NCBI RefSeq assembly: GCF_002078875.1
Contig: NC_034411.1
Coordinates: 53,662,486-53,726,485, forward strand
Source: Numida meleagris
Taxonomy: Eukaryota; Chordata; Aves; Galliformes; Numididae
Direction of reading: 5' to 3'
Length of the DNA: 64,000 nt
The translations under genes and the position numbers were made by a program. Of this stretch, positions 35,001 to 50,000 are shown piece after piece; the stretch's first letter is position 1, and each line of letters opens with the position of its first letter. A model generated the notes under the pieces. It was not told the origin of the DNA. It did no database searches and saw only the letters and a program-made list of their open reading frames with translations.

Positions 35001-38000
35001 ATGGTTCCTTCCAACCCAAACTGTTCTGTGATACTTTGCCAGTGAAGTCCTATAATTTTCAGTCTCCATGAGTTTTCAATTCTGTTTGCTAGTTTTTAAA
35101 ATACTAGCTCTTACAGACAGGTTTCGCTTGTACTAGGTCATAAATATTTGCCATTTAACTTAGACCTCCTTAGGAATTTCTGAACCTTAACAGAACTCAG
35201 CTTTTTGCCTAAATGAGTTCAAAGGATGTAAGCAATATATTGACTGTCAGACTTTTTTTCACTGCAGTTTGTATAATGATTATTGTAGGAAGATACATTT
35301 CCCACTTGCTCTTTTTCCTTTACTATTTCTCTAGGTGGAATATTAAGCCAGCGGTGCTTAGTCAAGCACTAATTTACAAAATCAGTACACAATGTTTGTG
35401 ACGTGTGTTTTTTTCCAACTGGGGTGGTTGTTTAAATAGACCATCCCCTGCACTTGCTGTAGAAAAAATACATTAAAGCTGTTCGTGTATAAACTGCCTG
35501 TTTGTGTATAAAACAATGTTTTGACAGATTAAAGGGCTTGGGAAAGATGACAGCTTGACCTGAATTTTTAGAATGATTAACTTTTGAGATCTAACATGCT
35601 CACAAAGTATATTAGCAGAGCAATTAGAAGACTCAGCTTCAAATAAGTCTCATTTTCTTCAGTAATTCTGGAAGAGGTTGACCAGCACTGGGCTGTACAA
35701 AAATTTAGCATTACTCCTGCTTCAGAGTATTCATAAATTTTGTAGAAAAGTCTGTTCTTATGGCAGCACTGTGTACAACTTGTTTTTCTAAATTAAAGTG
35801 TCTGAAATCATTTAGGAATCTAGTGCAAGTAGCTCTAAGTCTCAAATATAGTCCATACATGCACATTTTTTGAGATTTTTGACTACATTTTGTTTCAACT
35901 TTGATAGACGTGAAGGCTTGTAGACCTTATTGAGAGAAGGAAAGCAGTGCAAAGCTAAGTAACTGATGGGGGCTGTCTAGTCAGCTTAACACTGAGAACT
36001 GATGTAGGTAGGAGAGCAGTATAAAATAGTAGGTACAGGAGCTTCTTGTGAACTTGTATGGAAGTGTTCAGGAATAACAAGGCAGATCTGACCAGTCCTT
36101 TTTGGCCATGCCACAGTGTGACTACTAATATTGGGATCGGGGAATGACTCAATTTTCACTGTACACTAGTAAAAAGCCAGTTGCTTGAGTTCATTCTTTG
36201 AAGCTTTTCTGCCTTAGTTTGTTCTGGTGTAGGGATGAAAGTTGACTTTTGATGAAAATACTAAAATCCAAAAAATGAGAAAATAAATTAGCAGGGAATA
36301 TCAGTCAACTGATCTACGGAGGGCTTATTTGGACAGATGTACTTGATGGATTTGCAACTACTCTTGGTGTGACATTCTGTTCAGTTGCCTAATTTCTGCC
36401 TTTTCTGCACCTCTAAAATGCAAAGCATACAACTTTCTTGAGGCTGCAGCCTTGCAAGAAGTTTAGAGGCAAATGAACAAATCATTGCCACCAGCCACGT
36501 GCTTCCTTGTAGATGCCGAAGTGTTCATTGACTGAACAGTAGAAAGAGTCAGTTTAATAAAAGGGCAGATAACTGAGTCACTTTTTTTGCAGGCTTACTG
36601 AGCAGAGTAATCATACTTTGTGATCAGATACGTGAGAACCAGCTAATGCTCAGAAATGGGGAATTGTGCAACTGAGAGCTGAGGAAAGAGGAGTAACAAT
36701 GATGTGGCTGAGCAAAGAGCTATTTAGGTTAAGCAGTAATGTAAAATTGCATAGGAGGAGGAAACATGAGGTATGTGGTATATCCCCTTTTAAGAGAACC
36801 TCTCTTTCTGCATCTCTAGGTCTTGAGACTGTCTTTCACCACTTCAAACTTTTTTTCTTCCTCAGTTCTCCTTGCTGCTGTATTACTATTATCTCTCACA
36901 TGAGCACCTGAAAAACAGCAGTAGAGAGCTTCTTGGTGCAAGCAGAGAGCAACTTTACCTTGAATTATTCCAGCTAGGACTTTGTGCAGTTTAGTTAGGA
37001 GGACGGTAGTTGCTTTGTAAGTGTTCATCTGGCTATCTGGATTTTTCTTTGTTGATGCTATTAAGTATGTCAGAAAGGATGTGCTTCTTTATTTTGTCCC
37101 ACTTTTGAAGATATTTGGCAATAATTTGCTTAAGAATTGGAGTTTGGTGGGGAAAGCCGCTGGCGCTAGGTCAGTAGTCTTTGGAGAAAGGGCCTCTCCA
37201 AATCGCCATGGTGATCTCGTGGGCAGTTCAAATACATGCAGGATTAATCCGCCTCACCTTTATGATAAGTGTATGCCTTATGTACATCTGTGTGTATAGG
37301 TGATGATTGGCAGCTTTTACAATGAACAATCAAAGCAAGAAGGGAACTTTGGAGGTTTGTATGAGAGACTAATAGCAAGATTGTTGTGTATAACTGCTAC
37401 AGCTTTTACAGGAGCTGTTAGCAGGATCACAAGCTTTGACTGGAAATGGAAAAATTTGAAGCAACTACATTAGGAAGCGTCATCCATGAATGAGTTTTAA
37501 CACACCATTGACATGTGTGCTGCCAGGAGCAACAGGAGATGTTGCAGACCACTTCTGGAATGGCTTGAGGACAGGAATGTCTCCTGCATATATTTTTTGC
37601 TTGGAAAAGCTATTCTGTGCTGCTTTCTTTCTGAACCTGGAGGTCAGATTTGTCAGGCTATAATGGTTTGGGTATGTAGATTTGCCTTGTCAGTTCAGTT
37701 TGCAGGATGTACTCCCTGCAGACGTGCGAAGTTCTACTACTACCTTACTGATATGTTGTCTCAAGAGAAGAACTTCCCACTTTAGAGGCTCTTTTATCTA
37801 ACAGTGTGGATTACTCCTTCGAAACAGATTAAGGATCATTGTAGGTGTTTTTTTGTTAATAGGAGAGCGTCCGATAGGCGAATCAGTTAGTGAATTGTTT
37901 CTAGCAAGGTGCAGTCACCTCTCCATCCTGGCCTTTAAATACTTGTGGCTAGAGTTTGTGTTTCTAGAGTGGCTTGGAAATCACTTAATTCTGTACATTT

Positions 38001-41000
38001 CGATATATGTTTTTGTTGCTCAACCTGAACAGGTACCAGTATGTATTGGGTTTACATGGTGAGATTTTGGGAGTAGGTGAATTGAAGGGGTGCCGTGGGA
38101 ATGGCCTCCGTGAGCAAAGTCCAGCCCCCATGTCTGCTCAGAGCCAACTCCAAAAGGGACCTGTTGCTGGCCAGAGTTGAGCTGAGCGGTGCTGGGAGAG
38201 CAGATTTAAGGAAGGGAAAAACTGCTAGGCCACAGCAGCTGGGAGAAGAGTGAGAAAATGTGAGGAGGCAGCCCTGCTGCCCCCAAGGTCAGCACAGAAG
38301 GGCAGGAGGTGCTCCAGACGTGAAGCAGAAGCTCCATGCAGCCCAGGAAAGGCCCATGGAGGAGCAGGCTGTCCCCATGCAGCCCACAGGCACTGCGCAG
38401 AGCAGATCTCCACGTGCAGCCACAGAGGAGCCCATGGTGGAGCAGGAAGTCTAGGGAAGCTGCTGTCCATAAGGGACACTCCTGAAGGATGGGCCGTGTG
38501 GTACAGAGCTGCGTTGGAGCAGTACTTGAAGTGCTGCAGTGTGTGGAAAGTGCACGTGGGATCAGTTTGGGATGCCCTCCCATGGGAGGGACCCCATGTA
38601 CTTCAGGGGCAGAGAGGGACCATGAAGAAGAAATGAAGCATTATAGACTGACTATTATATAGCTGCAGCTCCCATTCCTTTTTCCCTTCCACTGTTCAGG
38701 ATGAGGAGGTATAAGAGGGTGTGTGGGGAGAAAGGTGTTAGGTTTTAGTTCTCACTATCCTTGTCTGTTACCCGTAGACAGTAAATTAGGTTAATATCTC
38801 TTACCCCCAGTCTGTTTGTACCCTGATGGTAATTGGTGATCTCCCTGTCCTTACCTCAACCCATGAGCTTTTTTTTTTATCATATTTTTTCCTCCTGTTC
38901 TTTTGAAGCAAGTGACTGTGAGAAATGTTGTGGTACTGAGCTATTACACAGTGATAGTGTATAATGTATACATATATGAAAATTAGATTATATAATTTTA
39001 TATATAATATATATGAAAAAGTACTGCTTTCGAAGTGAAGGTTCTGAAATACAACTAGCTCAAAAAGTACTGCAGCAGGTGGAAATATTGTGAATTTGTT
39101 TTTTCTATTGTAGTATTCAGTGCATTCACTTATTAAAATAAGCATTTATTTTGTGCATGTGTCATTGGAGCATTTCACATGTTTTTGCTGCTTGTCTATC
39201 AACAGAATGAAAGCTTGACTCCAAATTTGCTAACCCTTACTGAGGGCTGACTGAGGGAGTGGGCACCACTGTAAAACAAATTCCAAAATACCAGGGCAGA
39301 ATCATTTCTCTGAGAGTTAAAAATACTGGGTCATTTTTTGAACAGCTAATTAACTTATTTCTGAGGCGATTAATTCTGAAATGTCTGATTTGTGTGTGTG
39401 TTTGAACCTGAAATGACCCGTGTAATAGGGAAGCTTAACTCTTGAGTATGTATAGAGAAGTGGTTCTTGGTGCTATCAATTAGTTCTTTTTCCCATTGAT
39501 ATTTTAGCAGTCTGCTTGCACTGTGGATACATGCGGTGTGCGAAAACCAAGGGTAGGTAAATATATGCTCCGAATATACAGACAGTAGGAGACTCTTAAT
39601 AGTTCATTGCCAGAGTATGTGTCCTCTTGTAAGTACTTCAGTGCTGTTGATTTTATTTCTTTGAAGGCTTGTGTTCTGAAGCCAGATGTGTGGCTTTGAC
39701 TGAGATCAGTCTTTTTGCAATAGTCACTGAGATCAGTGTTCCAAATATACACCTGGTGTTTGCAAATTCTTAGTACCAACTAGTTGAATATAATTACTAT
39801 TATATATCTGAAGTACCTGGTAAGATAACTGTGTATTAGATCTAGGTAATATTAGTCTTGCTGTTCAGCACATGAAAGTTTTCTACTTCACACTTTACTA
39901 GATTTAATATAGCTGCTCTTTGTCCTTCATAAATGCATTTTGCAAATGAACTTGGGGTAGGTTTAAGATTGTTAAAATACTTGTCAGATATTGCCAGTAG
40001 TGGTGAGACATAGAATCCTGAGCAGTACTTGGGCCATTTCTTTTAGTGGTGGTTTGTACTGTCTCCATTTTTTTTCTTCCCAAGTACCTCCATGTGCCAA
40101 GGTTTGTGGAGCTCTGCAGAGAACTAGGTCAGAGACTTGTCTTGGTTAAAAATAACCCATCAAAAGAAGGATCTTTGTCAGTTCTGTCTTGTTGCTACTA
40201 TACAGTGCCATAAACAATTGTTGCATCTCAAAAGCTACCTGTCAAGTGAGATTTTTCTGCATGCCACCGCAAAATTCTTGATCAAAACTGATCAATATTC
40301 CTTTGTCTAGCCAATGGTAGCTTAAATGAAGTGACAGGAATTGATCTACTGATTGATGGTTGCTAAACAATGAGATTGAAGGTAATGAATTGTGAGGAAA
40401 GATATATACAATTTAAAAAAACAACTGAATGGAGATTTTTCATAGGTTTTCTGTATATTATGATGGTAATTTTTTTCTGCTAAAATATACATTGCTGAGA
40501 AATATTTTTTCCAACTGCCTTTACACCAAATTACATTACACTGTAAAGTTATCATTAATTTTTATTGTAGCTGGGATGAGTGGATTACATGACTTCAGAA
40601 GAGTACCTTTGCATGACAGCACATTCTAGTACCCAATATGAAACTGTTGTGCAGTAAACTTGATTTAGACTCCATATGTTATTTTTCTGCTTAACATTCA
40701 TCTGCAAAGAGCTTTAGGATTCTTATCAGTGAATGACTACATACGGAATACAGAAGTAACGTTATTGACATAATGTTTTTCATCTGAAACCATGAATGAA
40801 AATTAATCTCTAATCATAGTTACATTTTATTGAATTACCTAAAAACAGAATACAGGTTAGTCTTCTGGTTTTTCTCAGCTTTTTAATCTGAAATAGACCC
40901 TTAGCTTCTTTTTCAGTGTATTGCTTGTTTTTCATTAAAACATGGTCAGTATGCACAGCAAAACTGGAAAATTGTGTACTAAGTACCAAAGCAGTAGTGT

Positions 41001-44000
41001 ATTCATATGGTCTGCTTTAACTTTAGTTTTCAGACTTGCATGAAAACTTGTTTTGCAGCTCTGGCACATGGTTCATATGATATCATTCCTGATCCTTGCT
41101 TCATTTAAACATAGGAGAAAACTTTCTTACTGTAAGGGTGATTGAACAAGGGAAAAGAGTTTGCTTAGAGAGAGGCTGTAGGGTCTCCTTGTATATCTTT
41201 GGATATGCACAGAACCCAACTGTACATGGCCCTAAGCAAAATGCTGTAGCTTTGAGCCAAGGTGATTGGACTGGGTGATCTCCAGCGGCTCTCTCCAACC
41301 TCAGCTATTCTGTGGTTCTAGGCAAGGTTTCTTTGTGCTTACAAATTGGAGGAAAAAAAAAAAAGCTTTATACCAATAATTGGACTACCAGAATACCTCA
41401 AATTAAGAATCTGTTTATAAAATTAAGACCAAAATGTGTATTCTGGATCCCAGTTCTGCTTCTTTCTTAATATCAGTATGTTATTTTTATATATAAATAC
41501 AGAGTTGTTATTTATGTGTGTATGTTTTTAGTGGATAGGAAACTTGAGTTAAAATCCTAGTTTAGTTGACGTGATACAGAAAGCCCAGCGGTGAGCTTGT
41601 TCACTCCCTCCTCACATCCACTCCCTCTCCATCCACTGTGCATGTTGTCGCTACCAATCTTGAAAAGTTGCCTCAGCCTTGCTCTGTACTACTTTCTTTT
41701 ATGGAGTGGTTAGTACTTTAACTCTCTTTAAGCAGATGAAAGATTTTTTTTTTAATCTTTACTGCGTAGGTGGCATGCATCTTACTTCCTTTATTCCTTA
41801 CCATTGAAGAAGTTATAAATGGTTGTCCTTTTATATAAAGTGTTTACAGATTGTGGGCTGGATTTGCCTTGCAAAAGAGCCTAGGGGCAAGGGACTGTGA
41901 TAATCTTGAAGACTTTTCCAGAAAGCTTGTCTGAGTTGTGAAAAGTACATTTTAACACATTCGATAGAGATGTGATTTGTTCCGTTTCACTTGGAATTTT
42001 AAAAGGTTCTTAGTCTTTTAGGTTTTTTTTTTTGGTTAACAAACATATCCAGGTCCAGGGACCTCTTGTTTTATATCTTTAAAAGTTATAGAAGATAAGT
42101 GCTTGAAAAGGAGTTCTTTGTCAACATACTATTTCCTACATATGTCTGATCTGTGCCAACTCCTAATGTTACTGATGTTGGTGTTACTTCTTTGTAGTAG
42201 GCGAATGGACTATGTGTGCAATCTGATAATTAAAAAAAGTACACTGATTTTTGTGTTAACAGTTTTAAGTAGTTCAGGAGCTTCAAAAAGTTGTCGCCAC
42301 TAATTTGTGTAATTGCAACGGCATCATGTCAGGATCTTCCTACCTAAGGTGATGAAAGGTCTTTGTCTTGAAGATAACTCTGTATTCCTTGGAGAGTTTT
42401 AGGAAATTCCTTATCCTCCATAGTCCTTAGAAAAATGAAGTTCCTAAACATAAAACAAATCTCAGAAGCAATCCCTTGATTTTTTTTTTTCCTTTTTCCT
42501 CTCAGCATGGCTTACTGAGTATTTAAATCCTCCTCTGAGGAGCTTATAGGTAGGCTGTTTTGGGCTCGTTCAAGCATATTGTCAGTGAGCTCAGGGGGCT
42601 TCAGTGGATCTTTGCATTTAATGATTTTACTCAAACATCAGTCATGTGTCTGACTGGGTTATAGTCTTTGAAAGGGAGGTCTCCTTTGGCCTTCTATGGA
42701 TGGATTTGACAGCTCCTTGTTCAGCAGCTTAAGGGTGTTCTTTTTTTCTGTATCCTTAGCGTTTTTCAGTTTTCATGATACTTAAATGTTTTCTTCTGCA
42801 CTTTTCTCCTTTGAATCCATGCTTGTCTTTCCTCTCTAATACTTACTGCCATAGTAGCTTAATTATTAATCCGGTCTTCAGCTGAAGTGTTTTTCTTCAA
42901 CCTGGCAATACTGATCAACTCCAAAGATGACTATTTCTAGTCCAGCACTGACTTAGAACTGCCAAAAGCCGGTACTACCCAATGGTTGCATAGGCTCCAA
43001 ATACCTGTGTCACTGCTTCCTTTCATAAAAAGCTTTTCCAGATTCTGCTTAGTTATTCATCTGTTAATGCTAGATCACTATATCAACAAGCTTTTTTTAG
43101 GTATAGTCAAGTATGTGGGAATTCATCAGTCTTCCAAAATATGCTTTAAAAAAAAAAAAAAGAAAAAAGTATTAATACTTTATTATTGTACTGGTTTTGT
43201 TTGTGCTATCTGTCTCTTATTGAATCTCTGTTGCTTTAATTCAGCCAGTTGTTTAAACAGTGTTTTTTTCAGCCTTTGACTAAGGACAATTTCCATAGTT
43301 CACATCTCAAAGTTTTTATTCTTTTTCACCTGCCAGTTTACTGTATTTGTTTCCATATGGAACTTCTGATAGTCTAATGTATTGACACTAATATATAGTA
43401 TTGAAATGTGAGCTATTTGATTTTAATTAATGAACCTTAAAAAAAAATATCCGTTGACTTCTGTCCAGACATCATACTACATGAATACTATACTGGAAAA
43501 ATACAAATAACATAGGTGTTGTAGGACAATGTGTGAAGCAGACATATCCAAGTTAATTAATGATGCTAGCTTCTGTCTAGAAGGATTTGTCAGCTCTATG
43601 CACAACAATAGACCTCCTGATCCTCCAGGAACTGCTTTGGGACTGAGTCTTTGTCAGCTTCCCAATCCTTTCTGTGACAGGTTTCACAACAACTTACTTT
43701 CATGAGGTCCTAGAATCCTGGTGCATGGTAAGGAAATACCCAAGAAACCTTTTGTTGGGCCTTTTGTAACTCTGCTTTAGTTAATAGACCCGTGTTTGAT
43801 TGTACGGTGATCAAAGTATTTCCTATTTCAGCAGTGGTGCAGCATACAGGCTAACTCCTCATGCACCTCGTGGTTCATTTTCTGCTATGTGAAAATGCTG
43901 TTTCTCAGTTGCAACTTGCCAACAAAAAGTAACTGTGAGCTGGTCTGTCCTTCCATACTGTTTCTGATGAGAACAGGGAAATCTTTCAGGACAACTTTCT

Positions 44001-47000
44001 TTAAGCCTAGTAAACGTTCATTCCAGTAGTTAGGAAACTGAGAAGATATATCAGGAGACTAGATTTGCTAAACTGGAAACATGACTGTGCTGAGGTGTGA
44101 AGGGTGAGGGGGAAGTTAGTGCCACTTGATGTAGATGAAGTTGAGATTCTCAGTGCCTTCTCTGAATTATCATCACAGTCAACTTCTTGCAGGCCTTTGA
44201 GCCTGCAAATGGGTTTAAAAGAAGAGAGAAACTAGTAGTAGTGTAAGAAGATGGACGTCTCAAAAAATATCACAGTATCATGGGGGTTGGAAGGGACCTT
44301 TGGAGATCGTCTAGTCCAACCCCCCTGCTAAAGCAGGTTCCCTAGAGTAGATTGCATATCAAGTTTGTAGGACCAGATGCTTCTGAAGATACTGTGAGAG
44401 CAAGTGAATGTCATTGCAAGCCTGCTTTCTCATCTTTGAACTGTTGTGAAGATTAGGGGGCTTTGGTGACTGGAAAAAGACATGTTGCAGCTATGTTCAG
44501 GAGAAGCAAGGGTTCAGGGAGCTTCATTCTGATCAGCTACAGTTTGGTTCCTGAGAAAATTATGGAACAAGTCTACTTGGAAGCCGTTTCTCGGTACAGG
44601 AAGGCAAAAATACTGACTAGAATTGGCAAGTATGAATTCACCAAGGATACTTGTCAAGCAGATGGCCTGCTGTGAAGGAAAGACTATAGAACTGGGTAGG
44701 GGAGAAGAGCTGTAATGTCAAGGTAATGACTTCAACAAGGCTTTCACCATGGTGTCCAACTGGATCATTGTGTCTCATTTGAATCATTACAGTCTAGATG
44801 AGACTGCTCTATGTGTTAAAGAGTCTGGATTGTTGAACTTAGTCTGTTTCAGAATGTGTCATCATCAATATCTTGCCAGTGACCTTCCAGGAGCAGGAAT
44901 GTGCCTGTATCAAATTTGCAGGCACCCAAGGTTGGGGGAGCATGGTCAGCATGCTTGAATACATGGCTGCCATTTGGGGGGACCAACATTTGTATAATTT
45001 CATAACAAAAGATACGGGATCACCTTTAGCACACAGAGAAGAAAGAGGAATAAGATAACATAACTTTTGTGCTGTATTTCTTAAATTAAATAGAGCATAT
45101 GGTGTCATTATTTGAAGAACCTGTAGTTCTGCATTCTCTGTCAGTCCTGGTGTGCATGTGTATACGTGTGAATCATAGAATCATTTGAGTTGGAAGGGAC
45201 TTTTAAATGTAGGTAAGTCCAACTCTCCTGCAATCAACATGAACATCTCCAGCTGGATGAGGCTTCTTAGAGACCCTTCCAGCCTGACCCTGAATATCAC
45301 CAAGGGTATCAGGTCTCCCTAGAGCCTTCTCTTCTCCAGGCTGAATAGCTCCAGCTCTCTCAGTCTGTTCTCGTAGAGATGTTCCACCCCTTGTATCATT
45401 TTTGTGGCCCTCCTCTGGATGTGCTCCAACAGCTCTGTGTCTGCCGTGTACTGAGAACTCCACATCTGGATGCAGTAGGGGTGAGGATGATGGGTGAGGT
45501 CTCTCCAGCACAGAGTAGAGGGGCAGGATCACCTTACTTAACCTGCTGGACATTCTTCTTTTGATGCAGCCCAGGATATGGTTGGATTTCTGGGCTGTGA
45601 GGGCTGACTCATGTCCAACCTGCCTTCCACTAGTACCTCTAAGTCCTTTTCAGGAGGGCTGTGCTCAGTCCTTTTGTCTACCAGCTTACTGGGAAAGTGG
45701 GGGTTGTGTCCTAGGTGCAAAACCTCGCCCTTGGTTTTCCTGAATCTCATGAGATTCTCCTGGAGCCTGTCTAGGTCTCTGAATGGCAAATACTGTGAAT
45801 GACGGTAAATACTTATTTGTGTTCTGAATGAATGCTTTGTTGGTTAATTTTACAAGTCAGAAGTTGAGCTATAGCAAACATATCAGAATAGGCTGGAAGA
45901 CGGTGTTTGAAATTATCTGGAATGTTCACTTTTTTATAAATTCTAACATACTCATGGAAATGCTCAGGCAGAAACAAGGACCATTTCTCTAATATGATCA
46001 GTAAAATACTGTTCAATCTTGTATGATAATTACTTGAAAATCCTCATTTAGTTTCTGAATTGCATCCAGCAATCAGCGTAATTCTGAAAATGCTAAATGT
46101 TGTCAAAAGTAGATTTTCTATAGCAGTTACTTAAGAAACAAAGACAGTATAGCTTCTAATAGAACAGTTAGTAGTGAAGTAGGATACTTATGGGCTTTCT
46201 AGTTGTTTGAGTGTTTTGGGATTTTCTTTTTTTGAAGACCCCCCAGCAGCTAGCGTGTTCTATTCTTTAACATCAGCTGTGTAGAACCTCTAAAAAGAGG
46301 TGGAAGAAAAAGCAGACAAGTGAAGGAAACTTCAGTTTTAGACTTGCAACTTTTGCTGGCTATGAAGAATATCATATTCTTTAAGTCTTGCCATCTAATA
46401 TACAGGGATTCCATATAAAATGGTTATGATCATTTGATGCAAGATGTGCTGCTTTTGAATGTATGAAATTGACTCTGTAGAGCTATTTCTGTTTTTAAGT
46501 TTCCTCATAGAAGTAACTGTGTTTTGTTGCAGATTATGGAGCTCTGTGGTGCAACAAGACTTGGCTATTTTGGAAGAAGTCAATTTTATATTGCTTTGAA
46601 ACTCGTTGCTGTGGCCCAGTCAGGTCTCCCTCTAAGAGTGGAAAGCTTAAATACAGGTAAAACAAAGGAGGGAGAGTGGGTTGGAATTGAGTTGTACTTT
46701 GCTTACAGATTCTGGTAATCTTGTAAATTAATGTGGTTTGTCTTATTGTACATGTTAATAATCTAAAAATACCAGTTGTGGAGAGACTGAAGCAGTCCAA
46801 TCTTTAGCAGGAAATGTAAGATGAGGTACCTTACCTCCTATTCAGTGAGGTAAGTACTGTTATCATGGGCCAAGTGGAGAAATACTACTGACTATTGTGT
46901 TAAGTACAGTTTAGTTCTGTAGACTTTTACGTAATAATTTGTACACTGTACCCTCTGAATAAAGTATTCATTGGAGCAGTGAGAATTTGAAGGAGAAGGG

Positions 47001-50000
47001 GAATGTAATGTCTGCATGCTTTTGTACATGCTGAGTTTTTGGAACCTTGATAGTAACAAATGCAAACTTTACTTTTCCAAAGTTGCGTTCCTTTGCACTT
47101 GGCCTGAGTTTTCTCCCTTCTGTAGCCCAAATATCAAGATTAATAGCTTAAGATTTTTTTAATTAAAAAAACTGATCTGTAGAAAGTTCTTTTATCAAAC
47201 AGAAGAGCTGTTGTTTTCTCAAAGATCAGGTGTTATGTGGGTAACAGGAATAGGAGATACTCATTTTAGGATGAGTGTTCAGAGCAGCACAAAGTACCTT
47301 GAGGCTCTGCTGTAGTTTTCCAAGTGATGTAAGCAGATCCATGTCTGTGTTGCTCTGTGAGATGAAAAGAGATTTAGGAAGATGATGTACTGAGTTGTAA
47401 GCCTCTGCAGCCTTTGTGCAGCACATACACAACTCTCAGCTTTTAGTTTTCCAATGCAATTTTGAATTCGGGTGAATTCTGTAGTAGATTTTGTCTGCAG
47501 AATTCACGTTATTGTAGAATTTGTGTATGCTGATAATATTAAAAGCTCCTAAGCTTTCTCTTATTCTGAAGATTATAGGTTAAGCCAAGTAGGTAAGGAG
47601 AATACAGTAAAAACAATCTAATAGCTTTGTCAAATACTTTACTCCTATAAAGGAGTAACGAATCATCATGTACAGTTTACAGTTGTGTTTATTATAGACT
47701 TCTACAAACAGTTTATACTACTTTCATGTTTTTTGTAGCTTTTTGGAAAAGTGGTTTTATTCAACACTTGGCTAGTATTGAAGTTCCTTTCTGCTCGCAA
47801 ACCACCAGGTTTATAAACTGTTTCACTAGTTCTTGTGCTGAGTGTTCCAAAGATCTAAAGCTTTGGCAAACTGTAGCGGAATGCCCTAGAATCAGCAAGT
47901 TGAAGAAGGGACCTTCAATTCCTAAAGCTGAGACTTGATAAACAGTGGTGGGGTTTTTCATGAAATGCCCATTAAAGAAGGCAAATACTGTAATCTGCCT
48001 GTAACTTAGTGCTTCCGTGTGCTTGATTTATTTTAATGTAAGATACCTTAACTGGGTTTTCTAATACAAAAAAAAAAAAAGCTTAGCTGTTATATCAGAA
48101 GAAATTTGAAGGAAGGAATTGAAATGAAAGTAAATAATTAATTCCAAAATATGAAAATTGGAATTTGTGTGATGGAATACGTTCCCTTGATTTGTTGCAG
48201 AGCTAGAAATACTTGTAATGGTTTCTAGACTTTTAGGAATAATTTTCTGTAACTCGTTCCAAACCTACTAAATACAAGTATCATCAGTAGAACACTTATT
48301 TTTACCCTAGCTGTTTTTAGCTTTAGTTGTCTGTTGCCTTGGTTGCAGTGGTTCCAGTCTTTTCTAAGAAGTCCTTGCTCCTAGAGGAGTTCAAGAAATG
48401 TTGCAGCAGCTACTAAATAGCTAAAATACAGCCGACTGAAGGACTCATAACGATTCTGAGCTTGGGTTATCTTCCTTTGAGAATTAGGGTTCAGCAGCTC
48501 GGTCAGCAGGGTTCTGTTCACAGTCCATCTGCAGGAAGGCTTGAAGAGGAATTGTTCCCTTAGGCTCTTTTTCTCTTCAAAGTGAAATATTTAAAGTTAG
48601 TTGAAGATTTTACTTCAAGACGTCTACTTTTTATCTCTGTATACTATGCATATTTTTTATTCAGTGATTGTCTTAAATATTTTTCACTCTTCTACATTTT
48701 CTCTCCCCTTCTCTTTCCTTTTGCTCTTTGATTCCCTGTGTTTCTCTTCAGCAGTCAGGAGGCTGGCTTTATGTGAGTTGCTGAGTGCAAACTACAGTCA
48801 AATTTGGGGTTCTAAGTCCATTCAACATAATTATTATCCAGTTGATTTTCAATTAACCAAGTGCTTTTATGATTACACGGATGTAGTTTGCTAAAAATAC
48901 TGGCTTTAATTATTATACTACAAGCTTCTAAGTCTAGCTGGTTGGTTTTTTTTGCTATCCCAGCAAATTTTCCTTCCAGTAAGCTAAAAATTGAGACATT
49001 AATGAACAGTATTTGTTCAGAAGTAATGTTTGTTTTCTAAGTATAGAATGTTGGTTTTGGTGGAAGAATATGTTAATAAAGATGTGGGCTTGAGAAATAC
49101 AGAAAACTTTTATAAATTTTTCTAGAGATCATATTTCCATTAATAACTAGTGTGACTTTTATAATTCAAGGATTTCTGAATTATAACAAAAGTAATGTTA
49201 AAATGTGTTTTTCTGCTGTTATGGGGAGAAGTCAGAGGAGAAGTGAAAATTGCATTTTTCAATTGCCATGTAAAAATGTAGTAGTACAGTGAGAACAAAT
49301 CTGTATTTGTCTAGTCTTGTTTTTAAAGATGACAATGCTGTATTTTCTGTTCCTGATGAGCTCTGGATGTTATTTTGCGAGATAGTGCTAGATACCTCAT
49401 GTCAAAACCTCATGTTGGAGCCTCAGAATAGAACTCCAAATAGAATTCCCTTGTATCAGAAGTTCTAGTGTGCTATGTAATCTACGTACAGCAATCCATG
49501 GGAGGAATTGGACTTGACTCATACTGTAAATTGCTTTTCCAGCACAGCAAATATGAGTAAGCTGTATGGCAAATTCAGTTTATTTTGATTCATGGTGGAC
49601 TAGAGAGAAATCTGGTTGGGATTCAGAAAAATGATACAAGTCTTGCAGTGAGAAATAGGATATTTATATAGTTGTAGACCATAAAGCTAAGGACCTTCGA
49701 TTTTTTTTTGTAGAAAGTTTGCTTTATAGATGTTCATTTAAAAAAAAAAGTTGATAGTGGAATATTCCCAGTTGTAACCCATTAAAATGACTAGTTTAGC
49801 TTCTCATATAGAAAAGTGTATGCACATGTTCAAGCAATATTTGCCATCTTTTTAATAAGGCTAGATTATATTGTCTACTATAAATACAACTGTGACAGCA
49901 GCTCACTAAAGATGATGGTGAACACTGCCGTATTTCAGCATTTATTTTGCTGATGAGCCATTTTTCATGAAAACAATTTAATTTTATATAGAGAGAATTA

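Larger units (their letters stand above)
29071..46532 (+). other. REPS1: REPS1 intron 1 (17.5 kb)
   Basis: A long first intron, AT-rich after the CpG island. It contains two short CR1 tails (34970, 41236), an ERVL-type LTR (38042) and a cluster of three CR1 pieces (44269-45790). No other gene was recognised in it. Confidence 0.85.

Noticed and set aside
38206..38636. Frames of 125 and 128 codons
   Set aside because: They lie inside the GC-rich repetitive part of an ERVL-type LTR, which is non-coding.
38940..39020. TA-rich palindromic stretch considered as a regulatory or fragile site
   Set aside because: Short, imperfect, and expected in AT-rich intronic DNA.
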